A stretch of DNA of 64,000 bases from Symsagittifera roscoffensis (taxonomy: Eukaryota; Xenacoelomorpha; Acoela; Convolutidae). The first letter of the stretch is position 1, and every line of letters starts with the position of its first letter. The translations under genes and the position numbers were made by a program. The notes under the pieces were generated by a model, which saw only the letters and a list, made by a program, of their open reading frames with translations, made no database searches and had not been told where the DNA came from. The stretch covers positions 2,928,166-2,992,165 of the forward strand of contig NC_087069.1 of NCBI RefSeq assembly GCF_963678635.1. Reading direction: 5' to 3'. This document shows positions 40,498 through 51,849 of the stretch, piece by piece.

Positions 40498-41237
40498 ATT
40501 ATTATTATGACGATGCATTTAATGCTGATTTATGACATCATTGCTGATATATATGCATATTTATATCACTGGTATGGCCCTATCCAGCTTGTGCACTTAC
40601 CGTAACTAAACGGAAGGGCCCCTTTTGTAATTTAATTTTTTTTTTTAAAATGTATGATACAGTTTGCTGATAAGCATGCATTTTTAGAACGCTGGTATGG
40701 CCGTATCCAGCTTGGGCACTGACCGTAACTAAACGGAAGGGCCTCTCATGTAATTAGGTAAGGCCTCTTATAAAAAAAATCGTAGCAATTTAGTTCAGTG
40801 CTGATTTCTCAGCGGTTTCTTGCGATTGTAAGTTCGGCTGTTCTGATATTTGCCTGATGAGTTTGAGTTTCTGACCAAAAGTCCATGACAGGCACAATTC
40901 GAAATTGAAAAAAACTCAATCCAGATAGAAAGTTATCCGTATTTTGACCGACTGAGACCTTAAACTGAAGTATAGCCCGGCCCAGGATAAAATACTGGTG
41001 TGGCTCTAGCCAGACGGCACGGACCGTACCTAAATGAAAGGGCCCTCTCTAAAAACTGAGTTTTCAATTACTAGTCGACCTGTGACCGGCTTTTCCCGAT
41101 TGGGATTTAAGTTATTTCTTTCGGCTTTTAATCTATATCAGATTTTACTTGAACACAGATTTGTTCTTTATTTATTTTTTTACAATTGGCTGTTGTTTTA
41201 CTTTACAGTTTCTGGGATTGGTTTGTAGTCAATCTCG
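40498..41237. other. AT-rich region with three dispersed short repeats
   Basis: No gene. Diverged copies of a 55-70 bp unit lie at 40,567-40,636, 40,690-40,760 and 40,994-41,049. They have the pattern CTGGTATGGCCCTATCCAGC, then CCGTAACTAAACGGAAGGGCC. GGCCC and GGGCC at the two ends can pair. A pyrimidine-rich stretch ending CTTTACAG (41,200-41,207) just upstream of the next ATG could be a cis- or trans-splice acceptor. Confidence 0.5.
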
Positions 41238-41387
41238 ATGCCTGGAGAACAAAATGATTTGTCCACGTGCATGTCTGATGAGCAGTTAAAGAAAGCCTAC
41301 GAGGCTCTGGCGGAGTTTTTTCAATTTGACAATCATGAGCAGGGTTTTCCCGTAAGCAGCGAAGGGGATGATCTTAATATTGGAGAG
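41238..41387 (+). CDS. Candidate host gene, first coding exon
   Basis: ATG and 50 codons (MPGEQNDLSTCMSDEQLKKA...) rich in acidic and polar residues, ending GGAGAG before GTAATA, a good donor, in phase 0. A possible acceptor lies 30 bp upstream. The next exon I can support is 9 kb away at 50,470, also in phase 0. The composition is unlike the flanking DNA. I do not recognise the protein. Confidence is limited because the exon chain is inferred only from splice signals and phases. Confidence 0.5.
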
Positions 41388-43428
41388 GTAATATTCTTTT
41401 ATTTTCACATCCGTACCCCTAATTGTGAGGGTACGATTGGTGATATTTGTTTGGGTACTTTATTTGAAAACTCGTAGTCAGGGAATTCATAAGCTGGAAG
41501 GAACCCGATCATGCTAGAAAAATATGTGAAAAACGTGACAATTTGAAAAGGAAAATATATTGTTTTGAGAGTTGACTTAATTCCTGCAATATTGTTTATT
41601 GATGGATTTATATAATGCTGGTATGGGCCCTATCCAGCTTGTGCACGACGGAAGGGACCCTTTTATAATTTACTTTTTTGAGAGTTGAAATGTTTATTTT
41701 TCGGAAAATGGATACCTAAATTGTATTTTGAGCTTAGACTTTGAGACACGGGAAGCCCTTCCAATGGGCAGTGTCATAAGATTTTTATTATTATTTGTCG
41801 TAATCACCATTGCAGAGTCGCTCAAACCAAAGTTTCATGCTCATTTTTTTGATTGGCCAATTAAAAGATAGATATCTAATGCGCTTTTATTACATATGAG
41901 GGTTACTCACTCCTACTTGGATTACTATCTTCGTAAACATTTAAAAGGCGAAAAAGTGTAGTTTAAATTTAATATAGAAAAGTATGAACATAGTTTTTGA
42001 TTTTTAGTAGGAGATCAAATACCCATTGTTATTTGAACAAACACTATAATAGGATAGAATTAGGCTTTTCAGCACTTTTTGCTTTTGATAATTTTTATGT
42101 TGGCTTTGCCATTTTTCGAATAAATTTTTACCGTGTTTTGCTCTTGGGCACTAATTCAATTTTTATGCATTTGTTTAGAAAGCGCTTGTCTTACAGGATC
42201 AGTCGACTCAAATTTGCAGCCTTCTTAGTTCAATATCAGTATTTCAATAAATTTAAATTTTCTTTAGGAGATTCAATAGCGTGTGTTTAAGAGCTCAAAT
42301 AGAAGAAAATTCATTGTCAATGAATTAAAGTTTCAAAAAGCTTCGTGTTTTTCAAAATTTTCGAATAGTGAAAAAATAAATTTTGTATTTAAGACATCTA
42401 TCGTAGTCCTGAGCAGGAAGGGCCCAATGAATAGGATCGCTGGCTAGAATATTGAATTAATAAGGCTATTGGGGGTTGAAAGCAGCACTAGAATTAGTTG
42501 AATTAGCCTTATTAAATTGCCCTCAAACAATTCAAATTAAGAATGAATTTCACTAGGGATTCACTAATGAACAAATGAGCTCAAACTAGTAAATCAAGAT
42601 TAATGAACGTAATGAAGACTCTTATATAGGTCTTGTTGATTTTTTTGTTTTTTTTTAAAGGAAAAAGTCTTAAAAGTCTTTAATAACTACAAATATGCAT
42701 TCATCATATTGATGCATTTATGAATGCACGATAGGTATATTTACACTTTTTGAGTGCAATTGAAATTCATCTGCTAAAAGTGACGTAAATAGGACTCTCC
42801 AAATACGATTTTGAAAATGGCGCAAAATTTTGTGAACGATCTCTAGTTTCGAAAGTGGAATTTAATTTTTAGATTTCCAGCCGAATAAAAAACTTTAGCT
42901 GTTGATCTAGTTTTCTCAAGTTGGGTTAATGTCATCAAAAAAGTGCCAATTATAAATTGTTATAGAAGTTTAAAGAGCTTAAACGTCATGTGTTTTCTTC
43001 GAAACTTGAGATTACAACAAAGTCAGTGTTTTTTTTTGTTTACTTCTATTCATTACTCTTTTCCAATTTTTGATTGGATATTTTTTGAACTTATGATTAA
43101 CAAATATAGCATCCCGAGCGTTTTACGAACCAGTCGAAGAACAAGCTGCTGGTTTTACCGTGCTGAGGGTTTCCTTTTTCCCCGCATGTGATCTTCTGTA
43201 CAAGTTGATAACTGAAGTTGGCTCCGCTGTTTGTAATGAGCTCCGATGCGACTTTTTCGCGTTGTTTGTTTAAATCTTACACGCCAGTTTCGAGTTTACC
43301 GTCCATCTCCCAGTGTTATGGCTGCTGGTGTTGATGCCAGCTATTTAATTAGTGAGTTAACTAATCAAATTGTTGTCAAACATTTTGATTAAGATAGTGA
43401 TTTGCAAAAATGATATCTTGAGCGCTCT

Positions 43429-43703
43429 GAAGAGTATGTTTTTGCTCTTTCACACATGTTCTTTCACGACAAGGTATGAATTAAAAATGAAATATTAAAA
43501 CGCATGAATGAAAAAAGAAAACATTGCATAGTTTAGCGCACTTTTCCGGGCTCTTTCACAATTTTCCGGCATCTTTCCCTCAGAAAGAGCAAAAACATAC
43601 TCTTCAACAGTTAGAACATAGTTCAAAGATGCCCGAGGGAAAAAGATCCATACTCGGGCACTTAGTGCCCTCAGGCCGGGCTCTTTTTCCCTCGGGCATC
43701 TTT
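43429..43703. repeat. Two nested perfect inverted repeats (MITE-like)
   Basis: The outer pair is 23 bp, 43,429-43,451 with 43,583-43,605 (GAAGAGTATGTTTTTGCTC). The second pair is 22 bp, 43,625-43,646 with 43,682-43,703 (AAAGATGCCCGAGGG). Between the second pair, CGGGCACTTAGTGCCC is itself palindromic. No transposase is seen. Confidence 0.75.
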
Positions 43704-44639
43704 CAACTATCTGCTAACTACTACAAAGTCAGCAATTATCATGCTTTTTTTTTCATTGATTTTACAACTTTTTTCTGCCGTTTATATTGTTCTGGTTACT
43801 GAATGTATATGACGTAATTGGACTCTTTTATTACCAAAAACTGCGACGAACTCTAAAGTTTCTCTAATTCCTGAGCTTTTTTTCATAGTTATGTTGCTTG
43901 GTGTGTGCGAGGGTTTTTGTAACATTTTCAACTGATTTTTTTTTTCATCACCATCCTCCTCTTATTCCCATTTACGCCCTGGGGCCTTGCATCTTCTTCT
44001 GGTCTATGTGTCTGGCTGAGTTGCTCGACGTTATAGGCATTTCACTCTTGGCCGTAAGCATGTATAGCGGTTTGCGATTATTGCTTTATCTGGTAGTTCT
44101 CGCTTCTTGCAAGTCTCTTAGTGGCTTGTCAATTGGCCTTTCTCATGAAAACTTTTTTTGCATCCCTGGCTTTCAAACACTCTACCCGCCTGGGGCTGAC
44201 CCGGTCTTTTGTGTGTCGCTCTGTCCGATCTGATCTTACAGATTTACCCACATCTCTCTATTCTGCAAGTTTTTCCGTCTCCCTTTCTTGTCTGTTCAGC
44301 ATTCGTTTCTTTCTACAATGGTCTGTCATCGCTGTCTCCCTTTTAATCAGGTGCTGTCGCCGAAATGTTCTATAAGCTTTTCAGGTTTTTTGGTCACGCT
44401 CGATTCCAAGCGTTGGTCCAGTCTTCTGCTTCACTGATGAGTCGCCTCCACTAGCCGATTAAACCGTTTCTTAGTATTCCATTCAGAGTTTGTTAGTAAT
44501 GCGTTTAAGTAGTACGGTCTGCTGCGCATTGGTACGGTCTGTTGGTAAACAGGGTCTTTGATTCGAGTCGCATATAATGGATGCCTCGACGACCCCCTGT
44601 ATAATCACAGCTTTTGTTCGCCTTAAAAGATTTGTTTTC

Positions 44640-45324
44640 CATAACCGTTTCTCCATTTAAACCAAGCCTGGAAGACTCGTTCTTTAAGTGCTTTACGGTC
44701 TTCTGTTTTTCCGAATAAAGTTCACAACAGTTCCGTTTTCAGGATAGTTTCCGATCCAATAATGACGCTTTCCCCTCGTCGCATTTTTCTTCGAAATTTT
44801 TGTAACAGCTTCTTTTGCCTTTTTCGAGTTCATCGGTCCATCGATCGGATTAAAGCAGAATCATCAGCGATCAGCAATTCGGTTTCCATAAACTTATCCT
44901 GAGTGCCACTCTCGATACCTTTGTTTCATGTGGTTTTGTGGCAACCTGTTTTGTCGGTTATATAGCCATGTTAAGCCGTAATCTAGACTGTTTACTTCAT
45001 ACAATTTTCGGTTCTCTTCAGTCAATTTTCATAGCTTCGGAGTGATAGAGATTGATCAGTATCGGTGACATGGCACACCCGGTTGTTAAACTTCTATGGG
45101 GGCAACGGCTCACTAAGGCCGCCTTCTCGGCCTTTCACTCGAGTTTGAGTTTGTTCAAATAGTCCTTCAATACTGCAGCTGGGCATCATTAAGTTCTCTA
45201 GAATGCTCGTAGCGAGTTCTCTGTTGACTCTTGGGTATGCATTCTTTATATTCAAAAATACCGCACCAGGGCTCCTCAAATCGTCACCAATAGGCCCTAG
45301 AACTCGTCTGCCCCCTCATCAATC
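44640..45324 (-). pseudogene. LINE reverse transcriptase relic, 3' portion
   Basis: On the minus strand AVFLNIKNAYPRVN (RT motif A region), VKGREGGLSEP, GCAMSPILINLYH (RQGCP-type motif) and LLIADDSALI (YADD-type motif) follow each other with frame changes and stops. It continues the RT fragment at 48,267-48,560. The jockey-like element at 45,325-48,266 separates the two. The downstream end is unclear. Confidence 0.7.
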
Positions 45325-48266
45325 CGGTTGATCCTGCTGTTTTTAGGGGCAGTTAGGGGGGGGGGGGTTCGAGTTTATCCTATTTAAAAAAGCGTTAAGG
45401 TAGGGACCGTATCCGGATTGGAGCGAGGGTAGGTCTAAATGCGCGGGGAGTGTCGGTTCTGTTGAATGAGATACTTCTGGTAGTATTAGAGGGTGAATTT
45501 TGGCGAGGGACTTCTTTTTTAAACTCTGAGAGTGTGAATGTGCTTTAAAAGCGTTATAAAATTCTGGTTAACAAAAACGCTAAGCTGGCTGAAATCTTAT
45601 AGTTGGAATCGTTTGCCTCAATAAAAACCAAATGAAGCTTGTCTTTGTAAGTATCTATAATGTTTCGGCGTAGTTTTTGGGGGTGGTTGGTGAGTGTGGA
45701 AAAACGGTACTGGGTTTAAAGGCTTGTACGTTTTGAGGGCAAATTGAGATGCGAGTAGCTAACGGTAATTTCTCTTAAGTAATTTGCACTCTGAGTGTAG
45801 GTCTCATTAGTGTAGAGCTATTTTTATTGCACCACTATGTCACTATCCGAAGAGCTGGATTTTGCTTTGTTTGCAGTTTTCAAATGTAAGTATCACTGGC
45901 AGTATGGGCCCTGGCTGGACGGTCGCGATCAATAACCATTCTTTTCAAAGTTTTATCAGTAACATAAGTTTAATAAGTAACGTATGAGTCTTTCGACTGG
46001 CCCCAATTTGTACCCGACAATGCTTTCAGGATTGATATTCTGAGCATGGATTTACTTGCAGATTGTCTGCAGTATTCGATAAAATAAGAGCTGGGTCGAA
46101 ATAGACGCTAAAGATTTTTTGGGTGCTTCTGCGTGAAATCGAGTCACACATACTTTGGGGTCAAGGTAAAATTCGTTGTTTGAAGTAGAAAGACTGACTG
46201 AACCGTTGGTGGAGGAAAAACCAATGGAAGGGGGGTTGGACGCGCAAAAAGTTTTAAAGAGTTGGCGAGATGACTGAACCTTGAGGGACACCTGTACACA
46301 GAATCATTGATGTCGACAAGGCGTCCCTGTATTGCTTTTAGGATTGTAGCTTTTGTGAACTGTGATGTTATGTAGCTGTTCCAACAGAGTCCGATAGAAT
46401 ACCATGCTTCGATGAATGAACGATCTTCCAGATTTGAGGTGTTCTGTTTAACTTGAGAGAGGCTGAAAAGATGCGTTAAAAAGATTATAGCCCGTGGCCC
46501 TAGATGTTTGATGTGGACTGTGCAGAGGCCATCAGGGTACAGTGCTCTGGAAGATTTTGCTGCCTCAATGACGGCCTCAGTTTTGCATAGCAAGAAGTAC
46601 AGTGGCTCGTTCAAACTTTGGTTTTAAAATTTCTTTTTGGTTTCCTGTTCGACTTTCCGATTTATGAACTTTCAGTTTAGTAAATTGCACGTTTAACGGG
46701 TTTGCTATTTCTCTTGCCTTCGAAAAGTTTGCTCTTCTAAAAAAGATAAGGAATGATCCTGCTACCCATTTTGTTCCCTTTAGGGAGCGGACATTTTTCT
46801 AAAACCTACTGGATGACGTGTGGTGGCTAAACGTTCGTAGGAAGTCATGCCTTTTTTTTTTGGAATTTTTATCAAGTTAAAGTTTAATGCCTTTAAGACA
46901 GGGTTTGATTGGTTTCTAGTCTAAGTGTCTAGCTCCTTTGCCAACTTCTTTGTTTCGTCGCTTAAAGCCGGAGTATAACATTTATGACGCACTGTGGGTA
47001 TATGGTGCCTTGCTTGCTTTAAAATGACATTTCTAAAAAATGTTCAGCCTTGCTTGCATCGTTGATAATACCGGTGTTTACAAGTTCGTTTGCTTGTTCC
47101 TCTGTTAAATTTTCCCAGTTTGCTTAATTAAAATTATAAAAGATTTTTCTTGCAGAGCGTGGGATTTGCTCAGTTAAAGGGAGTTTTATTAAAATTGGAA
47201 GATGGTCCGAGACCAAAGTTAGAGTAGGTTTCCAAAATAAAGAGTAAGAATGATGATGACGCTAGACAGATGTCCCGGGAAGAGGGTGAAGTGTTATCGA
47301 ATAATATGCAGGTCTGACTTTGATCATTTATTGGGGTAAAAATTGAATCCGTGAAGACTTCTATTGTCTTCAGGAATGTTTGAATATCATAGGGTGAGTG
47401 GGCATTAGCGTCTAACATGACGATTGCATGATCTTCTCTGAGCAGTTGAGCCACTGAGGCCTAATGTTTTTTAGGGCAACTGCTGCATGGGTTTATTAAA
47501 ACTTGTAAAAATGAGGCTTGTTTTAAAAACCTGGCTCCAACGTCCCATCCTGCAATTTGCATTTCATCGTAAATAACCGATGTGTGTTTGAAAGTTAGGA
47601 GGCCTCATCCATCTCGCGGCGGTCTTTTCCTAAAACATTTTAGTTCAGACCAAACGAGGGAGTCGATTTTTCTCAGCTAATATAGTTTCTTAGAAAAGTG
47701 CAATGTGTATTTGGTACTCGCACATTAATATGCCACTGCTCGGATATTCCAGTACAATCAGGTTGTAAAAACTTGAGGGACTTAGTGGGAGTAGTAGAGT
47801 TAGCCGTAAGAGGGTCATTGAGATATGGGGGATGCTTTGGTTAGTCGGGGGGCTATTAGCTTATGATTAAGTGTTTTTAACATGTTGATTTTTTGTCCTT
47901 TGTCTATTAGTGAAGTATGTTACTAGGAGGGGTAAGATGTGGTTATTTGTACAAGTGGAGCAGTAAATTTTTTCGATGGTGTTGCTTTGAGTTTGCTAGT
48001 CCACAGAATTTGAGTGGATCCATTCGCATATATGGCACCACATACTAGCTTTTATGCGAGCGATTTTTGAGTTACAATTAGTGACCAGGGTGGGTTTGAT
48101 GCGGGCACGTAAAAGTAGAATGAGGATTGATAGACGAAGCAGACCAGCCAACTTTGGTCTTTGGTGCTTTCTGCGCTCACAAAAACGGGAGGGTTGTACT
48201 GGAGTCGTTTGCGGCGACTGTAGTCGCTCGTCGGGTCCACCGCGAGAAGGCGGCACCACTGGACCC
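45325..48266 (-). mobile_element. Degenerate jockey/CR1-like LINE nested in another LINE
   Basis: About 2.9 kb on the minus strand, flanked by CATCAATC on both sides (45,317-45,324 and 48,267-48,274). The 5' end is at the high coordinate. Pieces in order: a PHD-finger-like start (CHICEWIHSNSVD with YCSTC downstream, 47,950-48,038), an endonuclease remnant (VMLDANAHS, then a VSDHLP motif at 47,196-47,213), and RT remnants (AAKSSRALYPDGL and HIKHLGPRAI at 46,480-46,575, then a GVPQGSV-type motif at 46,267-46,295). Frames are broken throughout. Parts are 5'-truncated or deleted compared with full elements of 4-5 kb. Confidence 0.75.
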
Positions 48267-48560
48267 CATCAATCTAAAAGATAACTTGTGTAGCATCAGC
48301 CGTCAATCTACTTTTCTGAAAGCCGCTTTGGTTATCTTCCATCTCTTCTGTTTCTTCTGCCCAGATCCTGAGCTTGGATGCAAAAATCTTTGAAATAATG
48401 CGGCTGGCTAGAGTCAATTGACACATCCCTCTATAGTTGTTCAGGTCGTTCCTTATGCTTTTCTTGTGTAGGTACGTGATACAACCTTCTTTCGGCCAGT
48501 AGTCATGGTCAGTGTTGAGGATTTAAATTATGCAATCGTACACAAGATCCTTTACCCATC
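48267..48560 (-). pseudogene. LINE reverse transcriptase relic, 5' portion
   Basis: Minus-strand WPKEGCITYLHKK, NNYRGMCQLTLASRIISK and ENQ-type DNQSGFQKSRLTADA are RT domains upstream of the catalytic motifs. The sequence stops at QVIF and resumes at 45,324 with an in-frame IDEGADE, after one copy of CATCAATC is removed. Confidence 0.75.
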
Positions 48561-49456
48561 TGACACTACTTTTATCGCTACTATTCCGATCTTGAATTCA
48601 TGAAAAAGTCCAGCTCAGATTTCTTAGTTTTTATTTTACCGGGTAAAGCGATGGTTTGATTCAGTTATTTTTTGAATATCTGATTTAATCCTTAGGAAGT
48701 AGTGTTTGCGCTTGAATTTCGCAGCACTGTGCTATTAAAATTTTGGTTCAAGTCCCTTACTCGCAAATAAAATTGTGCGAATAATTGGTTAACCAATCAC
48801 TTGAAACAAAATAAAACATTAGGTATATCTTTTAGTTTTTTTTTTGTTTACGAGAGTGTCTATGTTCTTATCTGGGCACAGAACATATCTGAACACTAAT
48901 CTAACCTCGCGTTTACTTGCTTTTTAATCTTCACTTCATTAAAATGTTTCAGCTCAGGTTTCTTTTCTATAAAATAATTGGTTAAGTAATCTTTTGTTAA
49001 ACTTGCGAGAGCAAGTGTTTTGGATCGAAAGCTAGACTTTTTTCCCGTTAACAACTTCTCTTACATACATTGTAAGGAAGTCAGAAATAGGTGCAGGTGT
49101 TTTCACGTGCTATCTTGATCATTTTTTTGGGAATGCAACTAACTATATTTAGCAAGCCCTTTTTTTGGCTGTAATTCGTTTTTTTTTTTAAAATAATTTA
49201 GAGAGAAATTTCAGGTTTTGTTTTCGGATTCGTTTTTTGTCCTAATTTTTGTTGGCTGTATTTATTTTGTTTTCAAAATCTGGTGTGGCTAAGTTTTTAT
49301 TGGCTTACCATCTAAAGGCTTACTACTGCGTCTCAGATTTACCCAGGTTTTTCTTAGATTTAATTAGTTTTTTCGATAATTGGAAGTTTATCTGTATTTT
49401 GTAAATTTTTCAAATAGTTTTGAATTTTAACTTAATATATTTTTTTTCGATGATTT

Positions 49457-49511
49457 CGTCTAATGGTTACATCCATGATTGAAAAGTCAAAGCATGGGAG
49501 TTCGATTTCAG
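49457..49511 (+). other. Faint tRNA-like A and B box pair
   Basis: TCGTCTAATGGTTA resembles an A box (tRNA-Glu type) and GGGAGTTCGATTTCAG a B box, but the spacing is short and no cloverleaf forms. It may be an old SINE head. Confidence 0.25.
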
Positions 49512-50469
49512 TCGGTAACTTCTTTTCGCAAACTGAAATTTTTTGGATTTTTAGGACTACTGTCTGTCTGCTTATTTTTGTCGTCTAGTTTCCGCAGAAA
49601 TTACCTTTTCTGTAATTTCCAATGGTCCTTGTAAAGTTTCTAATGGTGCAGGTAGTGTTCTTCCAGGATTTTTTTGGCTTTCTCTGTATTACCATTGCGA
49701 TATTTTTTTCCAATGAATCAGGTTTTTTTATCTAAAGCCTTCGAGATCTAGAGCGACTGTTCTTTCTATCGACCTTCTGGTAAATGATACTGCGTCTTTT
49801 TGCAATATTGAATTTACGCGCAGAGCACTTTTCCTGCCAAATGTCCATTCAAGCTGGTATTACTCTTTCTGGGTGACATAGATGAGTATGAAGTTCCTTC
49901 TTGGTAGGTTTCTTCAACAAAACTAGCTCCGTTGTGTAGATATCATGAAAGACGTAGAAATGTTGTATGATTAAGATCTTTATCCTTTGTCAGCCTGTCA
50001 ACCCACGATTTTCGAAGTATTATCATATTTGGTTTTATTTGAGTTGTAGAATGAGAACAGGCAGCAAGAAAATAGCTCCTTCGATCAGTGTTTTCAGGGT
50101 AAGCTTCACGGATTATTTTGAAGTCGGCTGTTGTAAAAAATTGTTTTTGAAATCATACTTTTTTAGTCAAGAACACTAACTAGCTGATTTTCAGATCGTA
50201 ATTTTTTTAATAGCTCAAATCAGAGCTCAAAAATTCTCTTTGCGGAGACGAATAACTGGGAAAAGTTTATGACGATTTCGACCTTTTTCCCTTTTAGTTG
50301 TTATTGCTTCATTTTTCAAGTTGGTTATCAACACCGAGTATTTAGCCACCAAACACCAGTTTCTTCGATTCAAATATACCAAGAGTAAGCTGATTACCAG
50401 GAGTGATGGCAGCTTTCTATACTTTCTATACTTATAAAAGAAATTGTGTTTGAGGATGTTTGTTTTTAG

Positions 50470-50566
50470 CTCTCGCCTATTGATTCTGAAGTAATCTTGA
50501 GTGGAGACCTGTACTGTGACGCGTTTCCTTCCGATTATCCATGTGGCAGCGGCTCAGGGCAAATAC
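50470..50566 (+). CDS. Candidate host gene, internal exon
   Basis: 97 bp between TGTTTTTAG and GTGAGT, the two best splice signals in the neighbourhood. It is open in the phase required by the exon ending at 41,387 (LSPIDSEVILSGDLYCDAF...) and leaves phase 1 for the exon at 51,062. The protein family is unknown. Confidence 0.55.
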
Positions 50567-51061
50567 GTGAGTTGAAAAATGTTTCTCGAATCCGAACCAA
50601 ATGTTTCATGAAAGTTTCAAAATAACGCCAGTTTTTGAAGGTTTGATTGAGATTAAATAAAATTTTCACTTTATGTTCATGTATTTAATTCTTTGATTGA
50701 ATCACAACAATTCCTGTTTGATTCTTCCCTAGTTGGCAAGAGCTTGAGAAATTTTAGTGATTGTTTCTTAAATTGTATAAAACCAAATATTTCGTAAAGT
50801 ATTAAGGATTTACAAATTTCATCAACTTAATAATACCCCTTCAAAATTAGAGGTGGATGTTGGTATATTTTCTTAAATTATCGTTCAATTTGGATCAAGA
50901 CTTTGTGACAATTGTTTGATTCTAAAAAGAAAGTATTTACTATTTTTAGTGCGTATTTTAAGAAAAAAAAGCGAGAAATGACTCTTGACAATTGACTTTT
51001 TTGAAGCCAGAATTTAGCTTATAATTCGAAACAGGTTTACTCGTATTCGTTTTTTTGTCAG

Positions 51062-51846
51062 TAGAATCATCTGAAGTTTTGTGTGAGGGTGAGTTGGAGA
51101 ACGCGGGCAGCATTTGTAGTGCAATCTACGATCTACAAGAAGAGAAGCAGCAGCAAAATGAACAGATGATGAGGATGTATGAATGGCACAATCGCCAAGA
51201 GGAGGGCGTCGATTTAGCTCTGCAAGGTTGCGAAATGCCCGATGAATTACCAAAAACTGCACAACAGAGGGAAACAACACCCGACGCCAAAAGAAAATGG
51301 CCGGAACAGCAGCGAAATGCAACAAAACAGCAAAAAATACAAGATGAGCCAATAAACCCTCAAGAGTTTAAATATGAATTGCGAACAAAACCTAAATGCG
51401 ATAAAGTCATTGATTTGCAGGAGCAACAAGTTAGTGAAGGGCAAAGAACCTCATCAAAATTGATGGAATCTCCGGAAGTTCTGAATTTTCCGAAGAATAT
51501 AATTGTGCGAGAGCAGAAAAATGATGGACAAACGACGAAATATCCGCCGAGTAACTCTAAAAGAAATAAATTGCAAAAAAATCGAGAGGAGGAAGATCAA
51601 ACAAAGTTAGTTAAGCAGCAAAAATTTTTAGACTTCAAACCATCTGAACAACCACAGAAGAAAGGCCAGCAGAAATTTATTGAAAAGCATCAAACCTGGC
51701 ACTGTGATCAAAGTCTGGATGAAGACCAAAAACTACCTGTATTATTTTCTGTTTCAGCAAATTTCTTTTTTTTTGTTTTTTTTTCTGAAATCAAATGCAA
51801 CCGATCAAAAGAACCACTTCAAGTCTTCTTTTCAAGTCCAAAGTAA
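51062..51846 (+). CDS. Candidate host gene, Gln/Lys/Glu-rich exon
   Basis: It begins after TTTTTTTGTCAG. With the single base carried over from 50,566 the frame is open for about 260 codons. The translation is rich in Gln, Lys and Glu (EEKQQQNEQMMRM, TAQQRETTPDAKRKWPEQQR) and has no recognised domain. Coding character fades after about 51,740, where a Phe-rich stretch suggests intron sequence, so the exon probably ends between 51,700 and 51,842. CCAAAGTAAAA at 51,838 is the best-looking donor. The similar composition of the exon at 59,730 suggests one gene. Confidence 0.55.
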
Positions 51847-51849
51847 AAA

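Larger units (their letters stand above)
41388..50469 (+). other. Inferred 9-kb intron full of mobile-element relics
   Basis: AT-rich, with no plus-strand coding potential beyond chance. It holds another short dispersed repeat (41,616-41,672), a palindromic region (43,429-43,703), two nested minus-strand LINE relics (about 44.6-48.6 kb) and a faint tRNA-like stretch at 49,457-49,511. The parts 41.7-43.4 kb and 48.6-50.4 kb show nothing else I can name. Undetected small exons are possible. Confidence 0.4.

Noticed and set aside
49560-49950. Possible gypsy-type RNase H or integrase remnant on the minus strand
   Set aside because: Translating all three minus frames gave no catalytic motif, only AT-rich open stretches.
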